This document shows positions 52,992 through 62,118 of a DNA stretch of 64,000 nt, piece after piece. Location: the NCBI RefSeq assembly GCF_030209435.1, contig NZ_JARVRX010000003.1, forward strand, positions 186,001 to 250,000, in the 5' to 3' direction. Within the stretch, counting starts at the first letter, position 1. Each line of letters begins with the position of its first letter. Source of the DNA: Mycolicibacterium sp. lyk4-40-TYG-92. Its GTDB lineage: Bacteria; Actinomycetota; Actinomycetes; Mycobacteriales; Mycobacteriaceae. The position numbers and the translations under genes were made by a program. The notes beneath the pieces were generated by a model. It ran no database searches. It was not told the origin of the DNA and saw only the letters and a program-made list of their open reading frames with translations.

Positions 52992-54515
52992 ATGATCATC
53001 GGGATTCCCCGCGAGTCTCTGGCTGGTGAGACGCGGGTTGCCGCCACTCCTGCAACTGTCGGGCAGCTGATCAAGCTCGGCTACTCGGTAGTGGTTGAGT
53101 CCGGCGCGGGCGACTTGTCCAGTTTCGCCGACGCCGCCTATGTCGAGGCCGGCGCCGACATCGGCTCCCCCTGGGCCGCCGACATCGTGCTCAAGGTCAA
53201 CGCCCCCGACGACGGTGAGATCGCCGCCCTCAAGGACGGCGCCACCCTGGTCTCGCTGATCTCCCCCGGTTTGAAGCCCGAGCTGGTCGAAAAGCTCGCG
53301 ACCCGCCCGATCACGGTGCTGGCCATGGACGCGGTGCCGCGTATTTCACGCGCCCAGTCCCTGGACGTGCTGTCCTCGATGGCCAACATCGCCGGCTACC
53401 GCGCCGTCGTCGAGGCCGCCCACGCTTTCGGCCGGTTCTTCACCGGCCAGGTCACCGCAGCCGGCAAGGTCCCGCCGGCCAAGGTGCTCGTCGTCGGCGC
53501 CGGCGTCGCCGGCCTGGCCGCGATCGGTGCCGCCGGCTCGCTCGGCGCCGTGGTCAAGGCCACCGACCCGCGCCCCGAGGTCGCCGACCAGGTCGCCTCC
53601 CTCGGCGGTGAGTACGTGTCCGTCGACCCCAATGCGGGCGAGGTGTCGGCCACGGGCTACGCCAAGGAGATGGGCGACGACTACAAGGCCCGCGAGGCCG
53701 AGCTGTACGCCGAGCTGGCGAAAGACGTCGACATCATCATCACCACCGCGCTGATCCCGGGCCGCCCGGCGCCGCGGATCATCACCGCCGACATGGTCGC
53801 CTCCATGAAGCCCGGCTCAGTGATCGTCGATATGGCTGCGGCCAACGGCGGCAACGTCGAAGGCACCGTCAAGGACCAGGCCATCGTCACCGACAACGGT
53901 GTGACGATCATCGGCTACACCGACCTGGCCGGCCGCCTGCCCGCGCAGGCCTCCCAGCTGTACGGCACCAACCTGGTCAACCTGCTCAAGCTGCTCACCC
54001 CGGAGAAGGACGGCCAGGTCGTCCTGGACTTCGACGACGTGGTGCAGCGCGGCGTGACCGTCGTCCGCGACGGCGAGATCACCTGGCCCCCGCCGCCGGT
54101 GCAGGTCTCCGCCGCCCCGGCCGCCCAGCCGGCCGCCGCACCCGCCGTCTCGCAGGCGAAGGAGCCGATGACCACGGCGCGTCGCCTGGGCATCACCTTC
54201 GGTGCCGCCGCGGTGCTGTTCTTGCTGATCGCCGCGTCGCCGGCCGCGCTGCAGGTTCACCTGACGGTGTTCGCCCTGGCGATCGTCATCGGCTACTACG
54301 TGATCGGGCACGTGCACCACGCCCTGCACACCCCGCTGATGTCGGTGACCAACGCGATCTCCGGAATCATCGTGGTCGGCGCGCTGCTGCAGATCGGGCA
54401 TCACAACACCCCGATCACCGCCCTGGCCGGCGTCGCCATCCTGCTCGCCAGCATCAACGTCTTCGGTGGCTTCGCGGTGACCCGCCGCATGCTGGCCATG
54501 TTCTCCCGCAGCTAG
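52992..54515 (+). CDS. pntA: NAD(P) transhydrogenase alpha subunit, fused PntA
   Basis: 507 residues from ATG 52992 ([20 protein letters not shown]). Residues 1-370 are the NAD-binding domain I (alanine-dehydrogenase-like), with the nucleotide motif [19 protein letters not shown] and [19 protein letters not shown]; a Pro/Ala linker (about 375-400) leads to four membrane helices of the domain II alpha part ([16 protein letters not shown] to VTRRMLAMF). M. tuberculosis has this as two genes (pntAa, pntAb); here it is one chain, as in E. coli. With PntB it couples proton entry to hydride transfer from NADH to NADP+. pntB follows by 34 nt. Confidence 0.92.
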   Translation: MIIGIPRESLAGETRVAATPATVGQLIKLGYSVVVESGAGDLSSFADAAYVEAGADIGSPWAADIVLKVNAPDDGEIAALKDGATLVSLISPGLKPELVEKLATRPITVLAMDAVPRISRAQSLDVLSSMANIAGYRAVVEAAHAFGRFFTGQVTAAGKVPPAKVLVVGAGVAGLAAIGAAGSLGAVVKATDPRPEVADQVASLGGEYVSVDPNAGEVSATGYAKEMGDDYKAREAELYAELAKDVDIIITTALIPGRPAPRIITADMVASMKPGSVIVDMAAANGGNVEGTVKDQAIVTDNGVTIIGYTDLAGRLPAQASQLYGTNLVNLLKLLTPEKDGQVVLDFDDVVQRGVTVVRDGEITWPPPPVQVSAAPAAQPAAAPAVSQAKEPMTTARRLGITFGAAAVLFLLIAASPAALQVHLTVFALAIVIGYYVIGHVHHALHTPLMSVTNAISGIIVVGALLQIGHHNTPITALAGVAILLASINVFGGFAVTRRMLAMFSRS

Positions 54516-54549
54516 AGCCTGCTGACCTCAGAACCTTTGGAACGGATTC

Positions 54550-55980
54550 ATGTTCAACGCAGAAACCATCACCAACGTGGCGAACGCGGCCTACGTCGTC
54601 GCTGCCCTGTTGTTCATCCTCGCTCTGGCCGGCCTGTCCAAGCACGAGACCTCCAAGGCCGGTAATGCCTTCGGCATGGCCGGCATGGGCGTGGCCCTCG
54701 TCGCCACGATCGTCCTGGCCATCAACAAGCAGATCGAGCCCCTGGGCCTGGCGCTGCTGATCGGCGCCATGGCCGTCGGTGCCGCCATCGGCCTCTGGCG
54801 AGCCAAGGTCGTCGAGATGACCGGCATGCCCGAGCTCATCGCGCTGCTGCACAGCTTCGTGGGTCTGGCCGCCGTGCTGGTCGGCTGGAGCGGCTACCTG
54901 CACGCCGAGTTCGACCCGAACAGCCAGGGCGCCCTCGAGCTCGCCAAGGAAGGCATGCTCGGCATCCACTCCGCCGAGGTCTTCATCGGCGTGTTCATCG
55001 GTGCGGTGACCTTCACCGGTTCCATCGTCGCCAACCTCAAGCTGTCGGCCAAGATCAAGTCCGCCCCGCTCATGCTGCCCGGCAAGAACTTCCTCAACGT
55101 CGGCTCGCTGGTGGTGTTCATCGCGCTGACCGTGTGGTTCTGCATCGCGCCGAACCTGTGGCTGCTGGTCGCCGTCACCGTCCTAGCATTGCTCCTGGGC
55201 TGGCACCTGGTCGCCTCCATCGGCGGCGGTGACATGCCCGTCGTCGTCTCGATGCTGAACAGCTACTCCGGTTGGGCCGCGGCCGCCTCGGGCTTCCTGC
55301 TGTCCAACGACCTGCTGATCATCACCGGCGCGCTCGTCGGCTCCTCCGGTGCTTACCTGTCCTACATCATGTGCAAGGCGATGAACCGGTCGTTCATCTC
55401 CGTCATCGCCGGTGGCTTCGGCATCGAGGCCGGCCCGTCCGAAGACAAGGACTACGGCGAGCACCGCGAAATCACCGCCGAAGGCGCTGCCGAGATGCTC
55501 GCGTCGGCCAGTTCGGTGATCATCACCCCCGGGTACGGCATGGCCGTCGCCCAGGCGCAGTACGGCGTAGCCGACCTGACCCGCAAGCTTCGGGACAAGG
55601 GCGTCAACGTCCGCTTCGGCATCCACCCCGTCGCGGGTCGTCTGCCCGGGCACATGAACGTGTTGCTGGCCGAGGCCAAGGTGCCCTACGACATCGTCCT
55701 CGAGATGGACGAGATCAACGACGACTTCGACGACACCGACGTCGTGCTCGTCATCGGCGCCAACGACACCGTCAACCCGGCCGCCTCCGAGGACCCGGGC
55801 AGCCCCATCGCCGGCATGCCGGTGCTCACGGTGTGGAACGCCAACAACGTCATCGTGTTCAAGCGCTCCATGGCCTCCGGCTACGCGGGCGTGCAGAACC
55901 CGCTGTTCTTCCGCGACAACAGCCAGATGCTGTTCGGCGACGCCCGCGACCGCGTCAACGACATCCTCGCTGCGCTGTAG
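54550..55980 (+). CDS. pntB: NAD(P) transhydrogenase beta subunit PntB
   Basis: 476 residues. N-terminal half: eight to nine membrane helices with the proton channel, including the conserved His in [16 protein letters not shown] and the Asn/Ser-rich [14 protein letters not shown] segment. C-terminal domain III (about 290-476) binds NADP(H): [45 protein letters not shown] and [26 protein letters not shown] are all canonical. Forms the complex with PntA and supplies NADPH. A strong rho-independent terminator begins 15 nt after the stop. Confidence 0.94.
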   Translation: MFNAETITNVANAAYVVAALLFILALAGLSKHETSKAGNAFGMAGMGVALVATIVLAINKQIEPLGLALLIGAMAVGAAIGLWRAKVVEMTGMPELIALLHSFVGLAAVLVGWSGYLHAEFDPNSQGALELAKEGMLGIHSAEVFIGVFIGAVTFTGSIVANLKLSAKIKSAPLMLPGKNFLNVGSLVVFIALTVWFCIAPNLWLLVAVTVLALLLGWHLVASIGGGDMPVVVSMLNSYSGWAAAASGFLLSNDLLIITGALVGSSGAYLSYIMCKAMNRSFISVIAGGFGIEAGPSEDKDYGEHREITAEGAAEMLASASSVIITPGYGMAVAQAQYGVADLTRKLRDKGVNVRFGIHPVAGRLPGHMNVLLAEAKVPYDIVLEMDEINDDFDDTDVVLVIGANDTVNPAASEDPGSPIAGMPVLTVWNANNVIVFKRSMASGYAGVQNPLFFRDNSQMLFGDARDRVNDILAAL

Positions 55981-55994
55981 CAGTACACCGAAAG

Positions 55995-56025
55995 GCCTCC
56001 AATCCACCGTGATTGGAGGCTTTTT
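55995..56025 (+). terminator. Rho-independent terminator of pntAB
   Basis: GCCTCCAATC (55995-56004) and GATTGGAGGC (56011-56020) form a perfect 10-bp stem with a 6-nt loop, followed by TTTTT at 56021-56025 (and A residues before it). The most canonical terminator in the window. Confidence 0.9.
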
Positions 56026-56040
56026 CGTATCGGTGCCGAA

Positions 56041-56108
56041 CACAATGTCGGTCTGAGAGCGTCGCTGAGGCCATATACGGTTATCAGCACTCTCAGACCG
56101 ACATTGTG
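56041..56108. repeat. Dispersed palindromic intergenic element, copy 2
   Basis: CACAATGTCGGTCTGAGAG (56041-56059) is the exact reverse complement of 56090-56108, around a 30-nt loop containing ATATACG. Same element as 2955-3028. Here it follows the pntAB terminator and precedes the end of the convergent hydrolase gene. Confidence 0.85.
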
Positions 56109-56145
56109 ATTGCGCCTCGCAGTCGATCCCGGTCCACCAACTCCG

Positions 56146-57042
56146 TCAGCGGACGAAATCACCTAGTGCGGCGAGGAATTGCTCCGGCTTCTCGACCATC
56201 GGGCTGTGGCCGGAGCCGGCAATGAGATGCGGCGGTAGGCCCGCAGCGGTGTACCGCGCGACGTTGGACGCCGTCGGCGTCAGGACGTCCTTGTCACCCC
56301 ACAGCACCAGCACGGGCTTGCCGAGCCCCTTCAGCGTCTCAACCACAGGGCGGCCGGGTTCTTTCGAGTCGCACACGCCCGCGTAGGTCAGCTGTTTCAA
56401 GGAGCGGTACGCCAACGGCGGCACGGGATAGTCGGCCGCGAACCCAGTCTGCAGCGAGCTTTCGCTGATCGCATCGACACCACGGAAATGATCGAGCGCA
56501 GGCCCGATGACAGGCCAGCACAGCATCTTGCCGAGCAACGGCATGGACACCAGGTCCTCCCCCGCAGGAGTGTCCGAAACCGCTACGCGCTCAACCATTT
56601 CCGGGTACTTGGTGGCGAACTCGGCAGCCACCTCGCCGCCCATCGAGTGCCCTACCAGTTCGGCGTGCAGGACGCCCAGCGCCACCAGGGCGCGGTGGAC
56701 GGCCTCGGCCTGACCGTCGGCGTGATACGGCGCCGCATCGGTCGGCGCCTCGGAACCACCGTGCCCGACGAGGTCGACGGCGATGACCCGCTGATGGACG
56801 GCCAACGCCGGGGCGACCTTCTCCCACCACTCGATAGACGCCGAATACCCGTGCAGCAGAACGATTGCCCGGTCTCCAGGCGGTCCGTATTCGCGGACGT
56901 TCAGGTCCGGCCCATCGAGTTTCAGGACGTGGCCGCCGGCGAACGCTTCCGCCGCGCGGCCGGTGTGTTCCACCACCACCGCGTTCACCGCCAACGCAAC
57001 CACAGCCGCGACCAGCAGGCCGATCAGAATGCGCAGTTTCAT
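56146..57042 (-). CDS. Membrane-anchored alpha/beta hydrolase
   Basis: 298 residues. An N-terminal hydrophobic helix (ILIGLLVAAVVALAVNAVVV, 4-23) acts as signal anchor. Alpha/beta hydrolase fold: HGYSASIEWWEKVAPAL with the oxyanion HG, nucleophile Ser in ELVGHSMGGEVAAEFA near 133, acid in VLWGDKDVLTP, and His in AGSGHSPMVEKPEQF near 280, so the triad is complete. Similar to carboxylesterases and haloalkane-like hydrolases; the substrate is unknown. Ends 38 nt from the palindromic element copy 2. Confidence 0.82.
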   Translation of the reverse strand: MKLRILIGLLVAAVVALAVNAVVVEHTGRAAEAFAGGHVLKLDGPDLNVREYGPPGDRAIVLLHGYSASIEWWEKVAPALAVHQRVIAVDLVGHGGSEAPTDAAPYHADGQAEAVHRALVALGVLHAELVGHSMGGEVAAEFATKYPEMVERVAVSDTPAGEDLVSMPLLGKMLCWPVIGPALDHFRGVDAISESSLQTGFAADYPVPPLAYRSLKQLTYAGVCDSKEPGRPVVETLKGLGKPVLVLWGDKDVLTPTASNVARYTAAGLPPHLIAGSGHSPMVEKPEQFLAALGDFVR

Positions 57043-57087
57043 GGCGCGACGCTACCGCCCCCACCTGCTAGCAGCCACACCATTTTC

Positions 57088-57151
57088 CGCCGAGCAGACG
57101 TGAAAACCCCCAAATCAGGCTCAAATAGGGGGTTTTCACGTCTGTTCGCGG
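57088..57151. terminator. Bidirectional terminator-type palindrome, copy B
   Basis: CAGACGTGAAAACCCCC (57095-57111) pairs perfectly with 57128-57144 around a 16-nt loop; A4 and T4 flank the C5/G5 stem. The right arm overlaps the end of the histidine kinase gene and supplies its stop codon. Same family as 17755 and 19892. Confidence 0.85.
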
Positions 57152-58329
57152 TCCGGGGGTGACGTCACGGTCACGCGGGTGCCGCCGTCGGCCGCGGAGT
57201 CGACGAGCATCGAGCCGCCCATCGCGTCGAACCTGGCCAGCAGCGAGCCCAGCCCGATGTGTCCGTCGGCCACGTACCGTGACACCACTGCCGGGTCGAA
57301 CCCGACGCCGTCGTCGGACACCGTCAGCACGATCCGGTTGCCGATGCGGCCCAACCGCACCGACACCGTCGAGGCGTTCGCGTGCTTGCCGATGTTGGTC
57401 AGCAGCTCGCGGGCCGCGCGGTACATCAGCTGCTGCGATTCCGGCTTGCCGACCTCCTCGAGATCGGCCCGCACCGCGACCCGACTACGAGACTCGAACT
57501 GCCGCAATAATTCCCGCACCGCCGGCGTCAGGCCGAGCTGGGCGAGCACCTGCGGATGCAGCTCGGTGACGGTCGCGCGCAGTGCCGCCGCGGTGTCTTC
57601 CAACGCCGCGTAGACCGCGTCGAGTTCGGGTCCGGGCTTGCGTTCGCGGACCTCGTCGAGCTGCAAGCGGGCCGCGAGGAGCGTCTGCAACGGACCGTCG
57701 TGCAGCCCGTCGGCGACTTCCTGGTTGTGCCGCTCGTCGGACAGCATGGCCTCCGAGACCAGCTGGCGACGCGCCTCCTGCAGGGCCTGCACACGCTCCT
57801 GGCGGCGCACGAGGACGAAGCACAACACGGTGGTGGCCACCGCTAGCCACACCAGGAACCCGAAGTGGGTGTAGACCATGTTCGGCAGGCCCATGCGGTC
57901 ATCGTGTTTGGAGTAGAAGATCCATACCGCGAGATAGCCCGTGGCCGTGAGGGTGCCGATCGCCGCGGTCATCAGCGGACGGTCCTGGAACGCCACCGAG
58001 ATCGGCAGCAGGAAGAAGACGGGCAGCAGGGCCGCGGTCGCGCCGCCGGACACCAGGCACAGCGACAGAATCACCACCAGGTCGATGCCGGTCGAGGCCC
58101 AGTCGGCCCAGCGCGGCACCGGGCCGCGCAGCACCGCCACCAGCCAGATCACCGCCGCGACCGCGTACAGGCCGAGGATCGCCGCATACAGTTCCGGCAG
58201 CCAGTGGTCGACGTCCCATATCCACACCAGGACGCCGATCAGGGCGATCAGCGGGAGTCGGAGCCCGGCGGATATCCGCACCGGCTCGGCGGCCAGGTAC
58301 TCGCCGATCCGGCTGAGTGTCGGGCTCAC
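57136..58329 (-). CDS. Membrane sensor histidine kinase (NarX/HisKA_3 type)
   Basis: 397 residues from GTG 58327-58329, one base after the stop of the response regulator gene. Five or six membrane helices (residues 20-190), then a coiled coil (RRQERVQALQEARRQLVSEAML), the HisKA_3 dimerisation site with phospho-accepting His in EVADGLHDGPLQTLLAARLQLDEV, and an HATPase domain with N-box ELLTNIGKHANA and G1-box SDDGVGFD. Signals to the adjacent LuxR-type regulator by phosphotransfer. The sensed stimulus is unknown. The last codons lie inside the terminator element copy B. Confidence 0.88.
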   Translation of the reverse strand: MSPTLSRIGEYLAAEPVRISAGLRLPLIALIGVLVWIWDVDHWLPELYAAILGLYAVAAVIWLVAVLRGPVPRWADWASTGIDLVVILSLCLVSGGATAALLPVFFLLPISVAFQDRPLMTAAIGTLTATGYLAVWIFYSKHDDRMGLPNMVYTHFGFLVWLAVATTVLCFVLVRRQERVQALQEARRQLVSEAMLSDERHNQEVADGLHDGPLQTLLAARLQLDEVRERKPGPELDAVYAALEDTAAALRATVTELHPQVLAQLGLTPAVRELLRQFESRSRVAVRADLEEVGKPESQQLMYRAARELLTNIGKHANASTVSVRLGRIGNRIVLTVSDDGVGFDPAVVSRYVADGHIGLGSLLARFDAMGGSMLVDSAADGGTRVTVTSPPDREQT

Positions 58330-58330
58330 G

Positions 58331-58972
58331 TCAGTCCAGCAGCTTCCGCCGCATCGCCTCGGCCACGGCCGCCGCGCGGTCCCCGACTCCGAGCTTCTCG
58401 TACAGCCGCTGCACATGGGTCTTGACCGTCGACGGCGCCAGGTACAGCTCCTTGGCCATGGCGGGGATGGTCGCGCCCTTGGCGATCAGCTGCAGCACCT
58501 CGCGTTCGCGCGGGCTGAGCGCCGGGGCGTCCGGCTCGGCCCGGCGCCGGATTTCGCCGACGAGTCCGGCGGCCAGGCTGGGCGCGACGACGTCGCGGCC
58601 CTTGGCACATTCGAGGATCGCGTTGACCAGCTCACTGCGGGTCGACTCTTTCGGCAGGAACCCGGCCGCGCCGTCCTGCAGAGCCCGGTACACGATCTCG
58701 GCCTCGTCGTGGGCGGACAGCAGAAGCACCCGGGTCGGCAGCCCGTCGCGCAGTACCGCCGCGGCCACCTCGGCGCCGTCCATGCCGGGCATGCGGTAGT
58801 CCAGCAGCGCCACCTGAGGCTTGTGAGTGCGGATCGCCGCCAATGCCGACGTCCCGTCGTCGGCTTCGGCGAGTACCTCGATGGCGCCACTCGCCGTCAG
58901 CGCGCGGACGACGCCGTCGCGAAACATCGGGTGGTCGTCACCCACCACCACGCGAACCCGTTCGTCGGTCAT
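58331..58972 (-). CDS. LuxR/NarL-family response regulator
   Basis: 213 residues from ATG 58970-58972 (MTDERVRVVVGDDHPMFRDG). Receiver domain 6-120: acidic pair GDDH, phospho-acceptor Asp in VALLDYRMPGMDG, Thr/Ser switch in LLLSAHDEAE, Lys in GFLPKEST. GerE/LuxR HTH at the C-terminus (ALSPREREVLQLIAKGATIPAMAKELYLAPSTVKTHVQRLYEKLGVGDR). First gene of a two-gene operon with the kinase. Target genes unknown; the small secreted protein at 59179 is the nearest divergent gene. Confidence 0.9.
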   Translation of the reverse strand: MTDERVRVVVGDDHPMFRDGVVRALTASGAIEVLAEADDGTSALAAIRTHKPQVALLDYRMPGMDGAEVAAAVLRDGLPTRVLLLSAHDEAEIVYRALQDGAAGFLPKESTRSELVNAILECAKGRDVVAPSLAAGLVGEIRRRAEPDAPALSPREREVLQLIAKGATIPAMAKELYLAPSTVKTHVQRLYEKLGVGDRAAAVAEAMRRKLLD

Positions 58973-59178
58973 GCCGTCAGCGTCGCACGGCGACCAGCGA
59001 AAAGTAACTCCGATCGCAAATTGACGGCCGCGTGTCCCCCGATCAGTGGACACGGAAATCCACCGGCAACTGGGCCGATTGCCGGATACCCGCCGAGTCC
59101 GTGTCCGGGCACCCTTGAGTCAACACCGGAACACACCGGAGCAAGACACCAAAAGACCACTGCCACAGGAGAATTCAG

Positions 59179-59418
59179 ATGAGTACTACCGCCCGCACCT
59201 TCGGCCTCTCGGTCATCGCCGCCGGCATCCTGGGTGGCTCGGCACTCGGCCTGGCCGGCGTCGCCGGCGCCACCACCCTGGGACCCGACGTCCGTCCGCC
59301 GCACATCGTCGCCACCCCGTCGATCATCGCCCCGCCGGCGGGGACGCCGCTGCCCGGCGTGCTCTGGCACCGCGGCATCTATCGCGTCGCCGCTCTGCAG
59401 CCCGGCCAGGTCCGCTGA
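59179..59418 (+). CDS. Small secreted protein
   Basis: 79 residues; AGGAG lies 8 nt before the ATG. Signal peptide of about 32 residues (TFGLSVIAAGILGGSALGL, then AGVAGA). The mature part of about 47 residues is Pro-rich (RPPHIVATPSIIAPPAGTPLP) without cysteines. Unknown family. It is divergent from the response regulator gene, 206 nt away, and may belong to its regulon. Confidence 0.7.
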   Translation: MSTTARTFGLSVIAAGILGGSALGLAGVAGATTLGPDVRPPHIVATPSIIAPPAGTPLPGVLWHRGIYRVAALQPGQVR

Positions 59419-59432
59419 CCACCCCGAACCCG

Positions 59433-59467
59433 GATTCCCTCCCCGAAGTCGTCGCGGGGAGGGGATC
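59433..59467. terminator. GC hairpin between the secreted protein and SnoaL genes
   Basis: 13-nt arms 59433-59445 and 59455-59467 pair at 12 positions with a 9-nt loop, between convergent genes at 59418 and 59477. Confidence 0.55.
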
Positions 59468-59476
59468 CGCCGTTGC

Positions 59477-59974
59477 TCAGCCGTTCGACTTCGGCCACGC
59501 ACCGCGGGACAGGTCATGGTCGAGCGCATCCGGACCCGCGTTGCCGCCGTAGAAGAGCGTCGGGTCGAAGGCATCGCCGAAGTGCTCGCGCAGCAGCGAG
59601 GAGAACAGCAGGACGGCCGCCTGCGGCCGGTGGTTCATGACGAGGTGGCTGGTCTCACCTGCCTCGTTGAAGTACACGACGACGAAGTTGTAGATCTCTA
59701 CCCCGCCGGCACGGTAGGTCTCGGTACCTCGGATACGGGACTGATAATCCTCCAGGAAGAGCTCACCGCGCCGGCCGTAGAAACGGAAGTCCTGGTAGGC
59801 GTAGAGGCTCCGCGCGAAGCTCAGCATCTTCCCTACTTGTTCCGCGCCGCGTATTTCGCCGTTGAACACGGCGCCCTGCAGGATGACGTCGTCGGCAAGG
59901 TTGTCCAGCCAGTGCGGGTAGTAGTCCAGATGGGCCGCTTGGTTCTCGAGCTTGTGCTCGCCCGGTGTGGTCAT
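59477..59974 (-). CDS. SnoaL/NTF2-like fold protein
   Basis: 165 residues from ATG 59972-59974, preceded by GAGGAGACATACG. Fits the nuclear-transport-factor-2/SnoaL cone fold: YYPHWLDNLADDVILQGAVFNGEIRGAEQVGKM then FYGRRGELFLEDYQSRIRGTETYRAGGVEIYNFVVVYFNEAGE. Such domains bind small hydrophobic ligands or act as isomerases or dehydratases. It follows the MDR oxidoreductase gene by 16 nt on the same strand, so both probably act on one substrate pathway. Confidence 0.7.
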   Translation of the reverse strand: MTTPGEHKLENQAAHLDYYPHWLDNLADDVILQGAVFNGEIRGAEQVGKMLSFARSLYAYQDFRFYGRRGELFLEDYQSRIRGTETYRAGGVEIYNFVVVYFNEAGETSHLVMNHRPQAAVLLFSSLLREHFGDAFDPTLFYGGNAGPDALDHDLSRGAWPKSNG

Positions 59975-59990
59975 CGTATGTCTCCTCGTT

Positions 59991-61010
59991 CTAGGATTCG
60001 AACACCAGTAGCGGTTTACCTCCGTGCGCTGGTGCTTCAGCCAAACGGACTGCGTCGCTGAAGTTTTCGACCGGCACCGGCTGCCCTTCGGGCACCCGCA
60101 AGACGCCACTGTCCAGGAGTTGGATGGTCTTGTTGATCGTTGCGGTCATGCACTCCTTCGGCGTCTGGCTGAACCAGCGGAAGAGCCAGAAGCCGCGGAC
60201 AGTCTTGGTCTCATAGATCAGTGAGCGCGCGAAGACGGGAATGGTGAGCTTGTCGGCTTCCGTTTGGCGGTGCGTCGACAGCGCGCCGTAGACGACCAGT
60301 TCGCCGCCCGGCGCCAGCGCCCGCGACACATCCGCGCCCACCTGGCCGCTCACGCTGTCGATGGCCTTGAATACGCCTTCGCCACCGGCGATTTCGGCCA
60401 CTCGCGCACGCAGATCCTCGTCCTCGGTACTGATCACCGCCGTCCCACCCAGCGCACGGATGTCGTCGACAGCGGAGCGGCGCCGGACCACATTGAGGGT
60501 CTTGAAGCCGAAGTGCGTGCCGAGCTGGATGACCGACTGTCCGACGGTGGAACCTGCGGCGGTCTGCAGGAGCCATTCGCCGGGCTGGACATCGAGTACC
60601 TCGCCGGTCAGGATGACCGCCGTCAACGGATTACTGAGCACCTGGGCCGCAGTCGAGTCGCTCATGCCGGCGAGCACCGGCAGCACGCGCTCGGCGTCAG
60701 CCACGAGATACTCCTGCCACGTACCCCGGACGCCGGCGGTGATGACCCGCTGACCAACCGCCAAACCGTCTACCTCACTGCCGATTTCGTCGATCACGCC
60801 GACGGATTCGATGCCCGGTGTCGTGGGGAACTCCGGCACGAAGCCGTAGCGGCCGCGCACCGTGTGCAGATCGCTGGCGTGGACCGGAACCGCGGTCACC
60901 CGAATCCGCACCTGACGGGGTCCTGGCTGCGGGACGGAGCTCATCTGCAACTGGAGAACTTCTGACGGTTCGCCCATGGCGCCGGCGACGACTGACCGCA
61001 TGGTGCTCAT
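59991..61010 (-). CDS. Zinc-free MDR oxidoreductase (quinone/enoyl reductase type)
   Basis: 339 residues. Medium-chain reductase with GroES-like N-terminus (VPVHASDLHTVRGRYGFVPEFPTTPGIESVGVIDEIG) and NADPH-binding region (LLQTAAGSTVGQSVIQLGTHFGFKTLNVVRRRSAVDDI). No zinc-ligand cysteines. The sequence resembles mitochondrial-type 2-enoyl-CoA reductase (MECR) and quinone oxidoreductases: reduction of an activated double bond with NADPH is expected. Divergent from the hydrolase operon at 61204; the 193-nt gap likely carries both promoters but no obvious palindrome was found. Confidence 0.8.
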   Translation of the reverse strand: MSTMRSVVAGAMGEPSEVLQLQMSSVPQPGPRQVRIRVTAVPVHASDLHTVRGRYGFVPEFPTTPGIESVGVIDEIGSEVDGLAVGQRVITAGVRGTWQEYLVADAERVLPVLAGMSDSTAAQVLSNPLTAVILTGEVLDVQPGEWLLQTAAGSTVGQSVIQLGTHFGFKTLNVVRRRSAVDDIRALGGTAVISTEDEDLRARVAEIAGGEGVFKAIDSVSGQVGADVSRALAPGGELVVYGALSTHRQTEADKLTIPVFARSLIYETKTVRGFWLFRWFSQTPKECMTATINKTIQLLDSGVLRVPEGQPVPVENFSDAVRLAEAPAHGGKPLLVFES

Positions 61011-61203
61011 CGTGGTGAGTTCCTTTCGGGCTGATTCCGAGGTGTTGCCCCGGTCAGCACCGCAGGCACCGCATCAATTCCGGCACTGAGGTCCTCAGCC
61101 TGGCCCCCGCAGTACCAGGGTTACCGCGGCATCCCGTACCTGAACTGATCAGCGGCATCGTCGATGTTGTGCCTCACGAAGCCAGCCGAACGGAGAGATG
61201 ACC

Positions 61204-62100
61204 ATGCAGCGACAGGACGTCGAATTCCAAGCCGAAGGCGGGGTGACGCTGCGGGGCTGGCTGTTCATTCCCGACGGCGCCGGCCCGCACCCGGCCATCA
61301 CCATGGCCCACGGGTTCGCCGGGGTGAAGGAGCACGGGCTCGAGCGTTTCGCCCGCGCGTTCGCCGACGCCGGCTTCGTGGTCCTGGTACACGACCACCG
61401 AGGGTTCGGTGCGAGCGATGGCCGGCCGCGCAACGACATCGACCCGTGGGTGCAGATCGCGGACTGGCGGCGAGCGATCTCGTTCCTGGAGAGCCGCCCG
61501 TTCGTCGACGCCGGCCGGATCGGGTTGTGGGGCAGCAGTTATGCCGGCGGTCATGCCATCGTCCTGGGCGCCACGGACCGGCGCCTGCGCGCGATCGTCG
61601 CCCAGGTACCGACCATCAGCGGCTATCAGCAGAGTCTGCGACGTGTTGCTCCCGAACAGGTTTCGGCTCTGGAAGGCGCCTTCGCCGAAGATGACCGGCG
61701 CCAGTTGGGCGGCGCGGCGCCGGCCACGCAAGCCGTGGTGAGTGCGGACCCCGCCGTTCCCGCCGCGTACCGCATGCCCGACGCCGTTGCGTTCTATACC
61801 CAGCCCGTCCCGGCGGGCACCTGGGACAACGAGGTGACGCTGCGCTCGACCCGCGCGGCGCGGATGTACGAACCCGGCACCTTCATCAGCCGCGTCTCCC
61901 CCACTCCATTGCTGATGGTGGTGGGCCTGCACGACACCGTCACCGTAACCGACCTGGCCCTCGCCGGCTACGAAAAAGCGTTGGAGCCAAAGAAACTCGC
62001 CACGATCGACGGCGGTCATTTCGACCCCTACCTGACGGACTTCGATGCGGCCAGCGGTGCCGCGGTCGCCTGGTTCACCGAACACCTCCAAAACCACTGA
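61204..62100 (+). CDS. Alpha/beta hydrolase (dienelactone hydrolase/S9-like)
   Basis: 298 residues from ATG 61204, 6 nt after GGAGAG (an ATG at 61198 is too close to that site). Alpha/beta hydrolase with HGFAGVKEHGLERFARAFADAG, nucleophile Ser in LWGSSYAGGHAIV near 115, acid in VVGLHDTVTVTD and His in IDGGHFDPY near 278. Similar to acetyl esterase/DUF1100-like hydrolases. First gene of a plus-strand operon with the MBL-fold gene 18 nt downstream. Confidence 0.8.
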   Translation: MQRQDVEFQAEGGVTLRGWLFIPDGAGPHPAITMAHGFAGVKEHGLERFARAFADAGFVVLVHDHRGFGASDGRPRNDIDPWVQIADWRRAISFLESRPFVDAGRIGLWGSSYAGGHAIVLGATDRRLRAIVAQVPTISGYQQSLRRVAPEQVSALEGAFAEDDRRQLGGAAPATQAVVSADPAVPAAYRMPDAVAFYTQPVPAGTWDNEVTLRSTRAARMYEPGTFISRVSPTPLLMVVGLHDTVTVTDLALAGYEKALEPKKLATIDGGHFDPYLTDFDAASGAAVAWFTEHLQNH

Positions 62101-62118
62101 GCTCAAAGGAAACCCCTC

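Noticed and set aside
49997..53029. A 1010-codon open frame on the plus strand
   Set aside because: It is antisense to a clear acyl-CoA dehydrogenase and TetR gene, has no recognisable domain, and runs through the small ORF into pntA in another frame. Typical GC-rich shadow frame.
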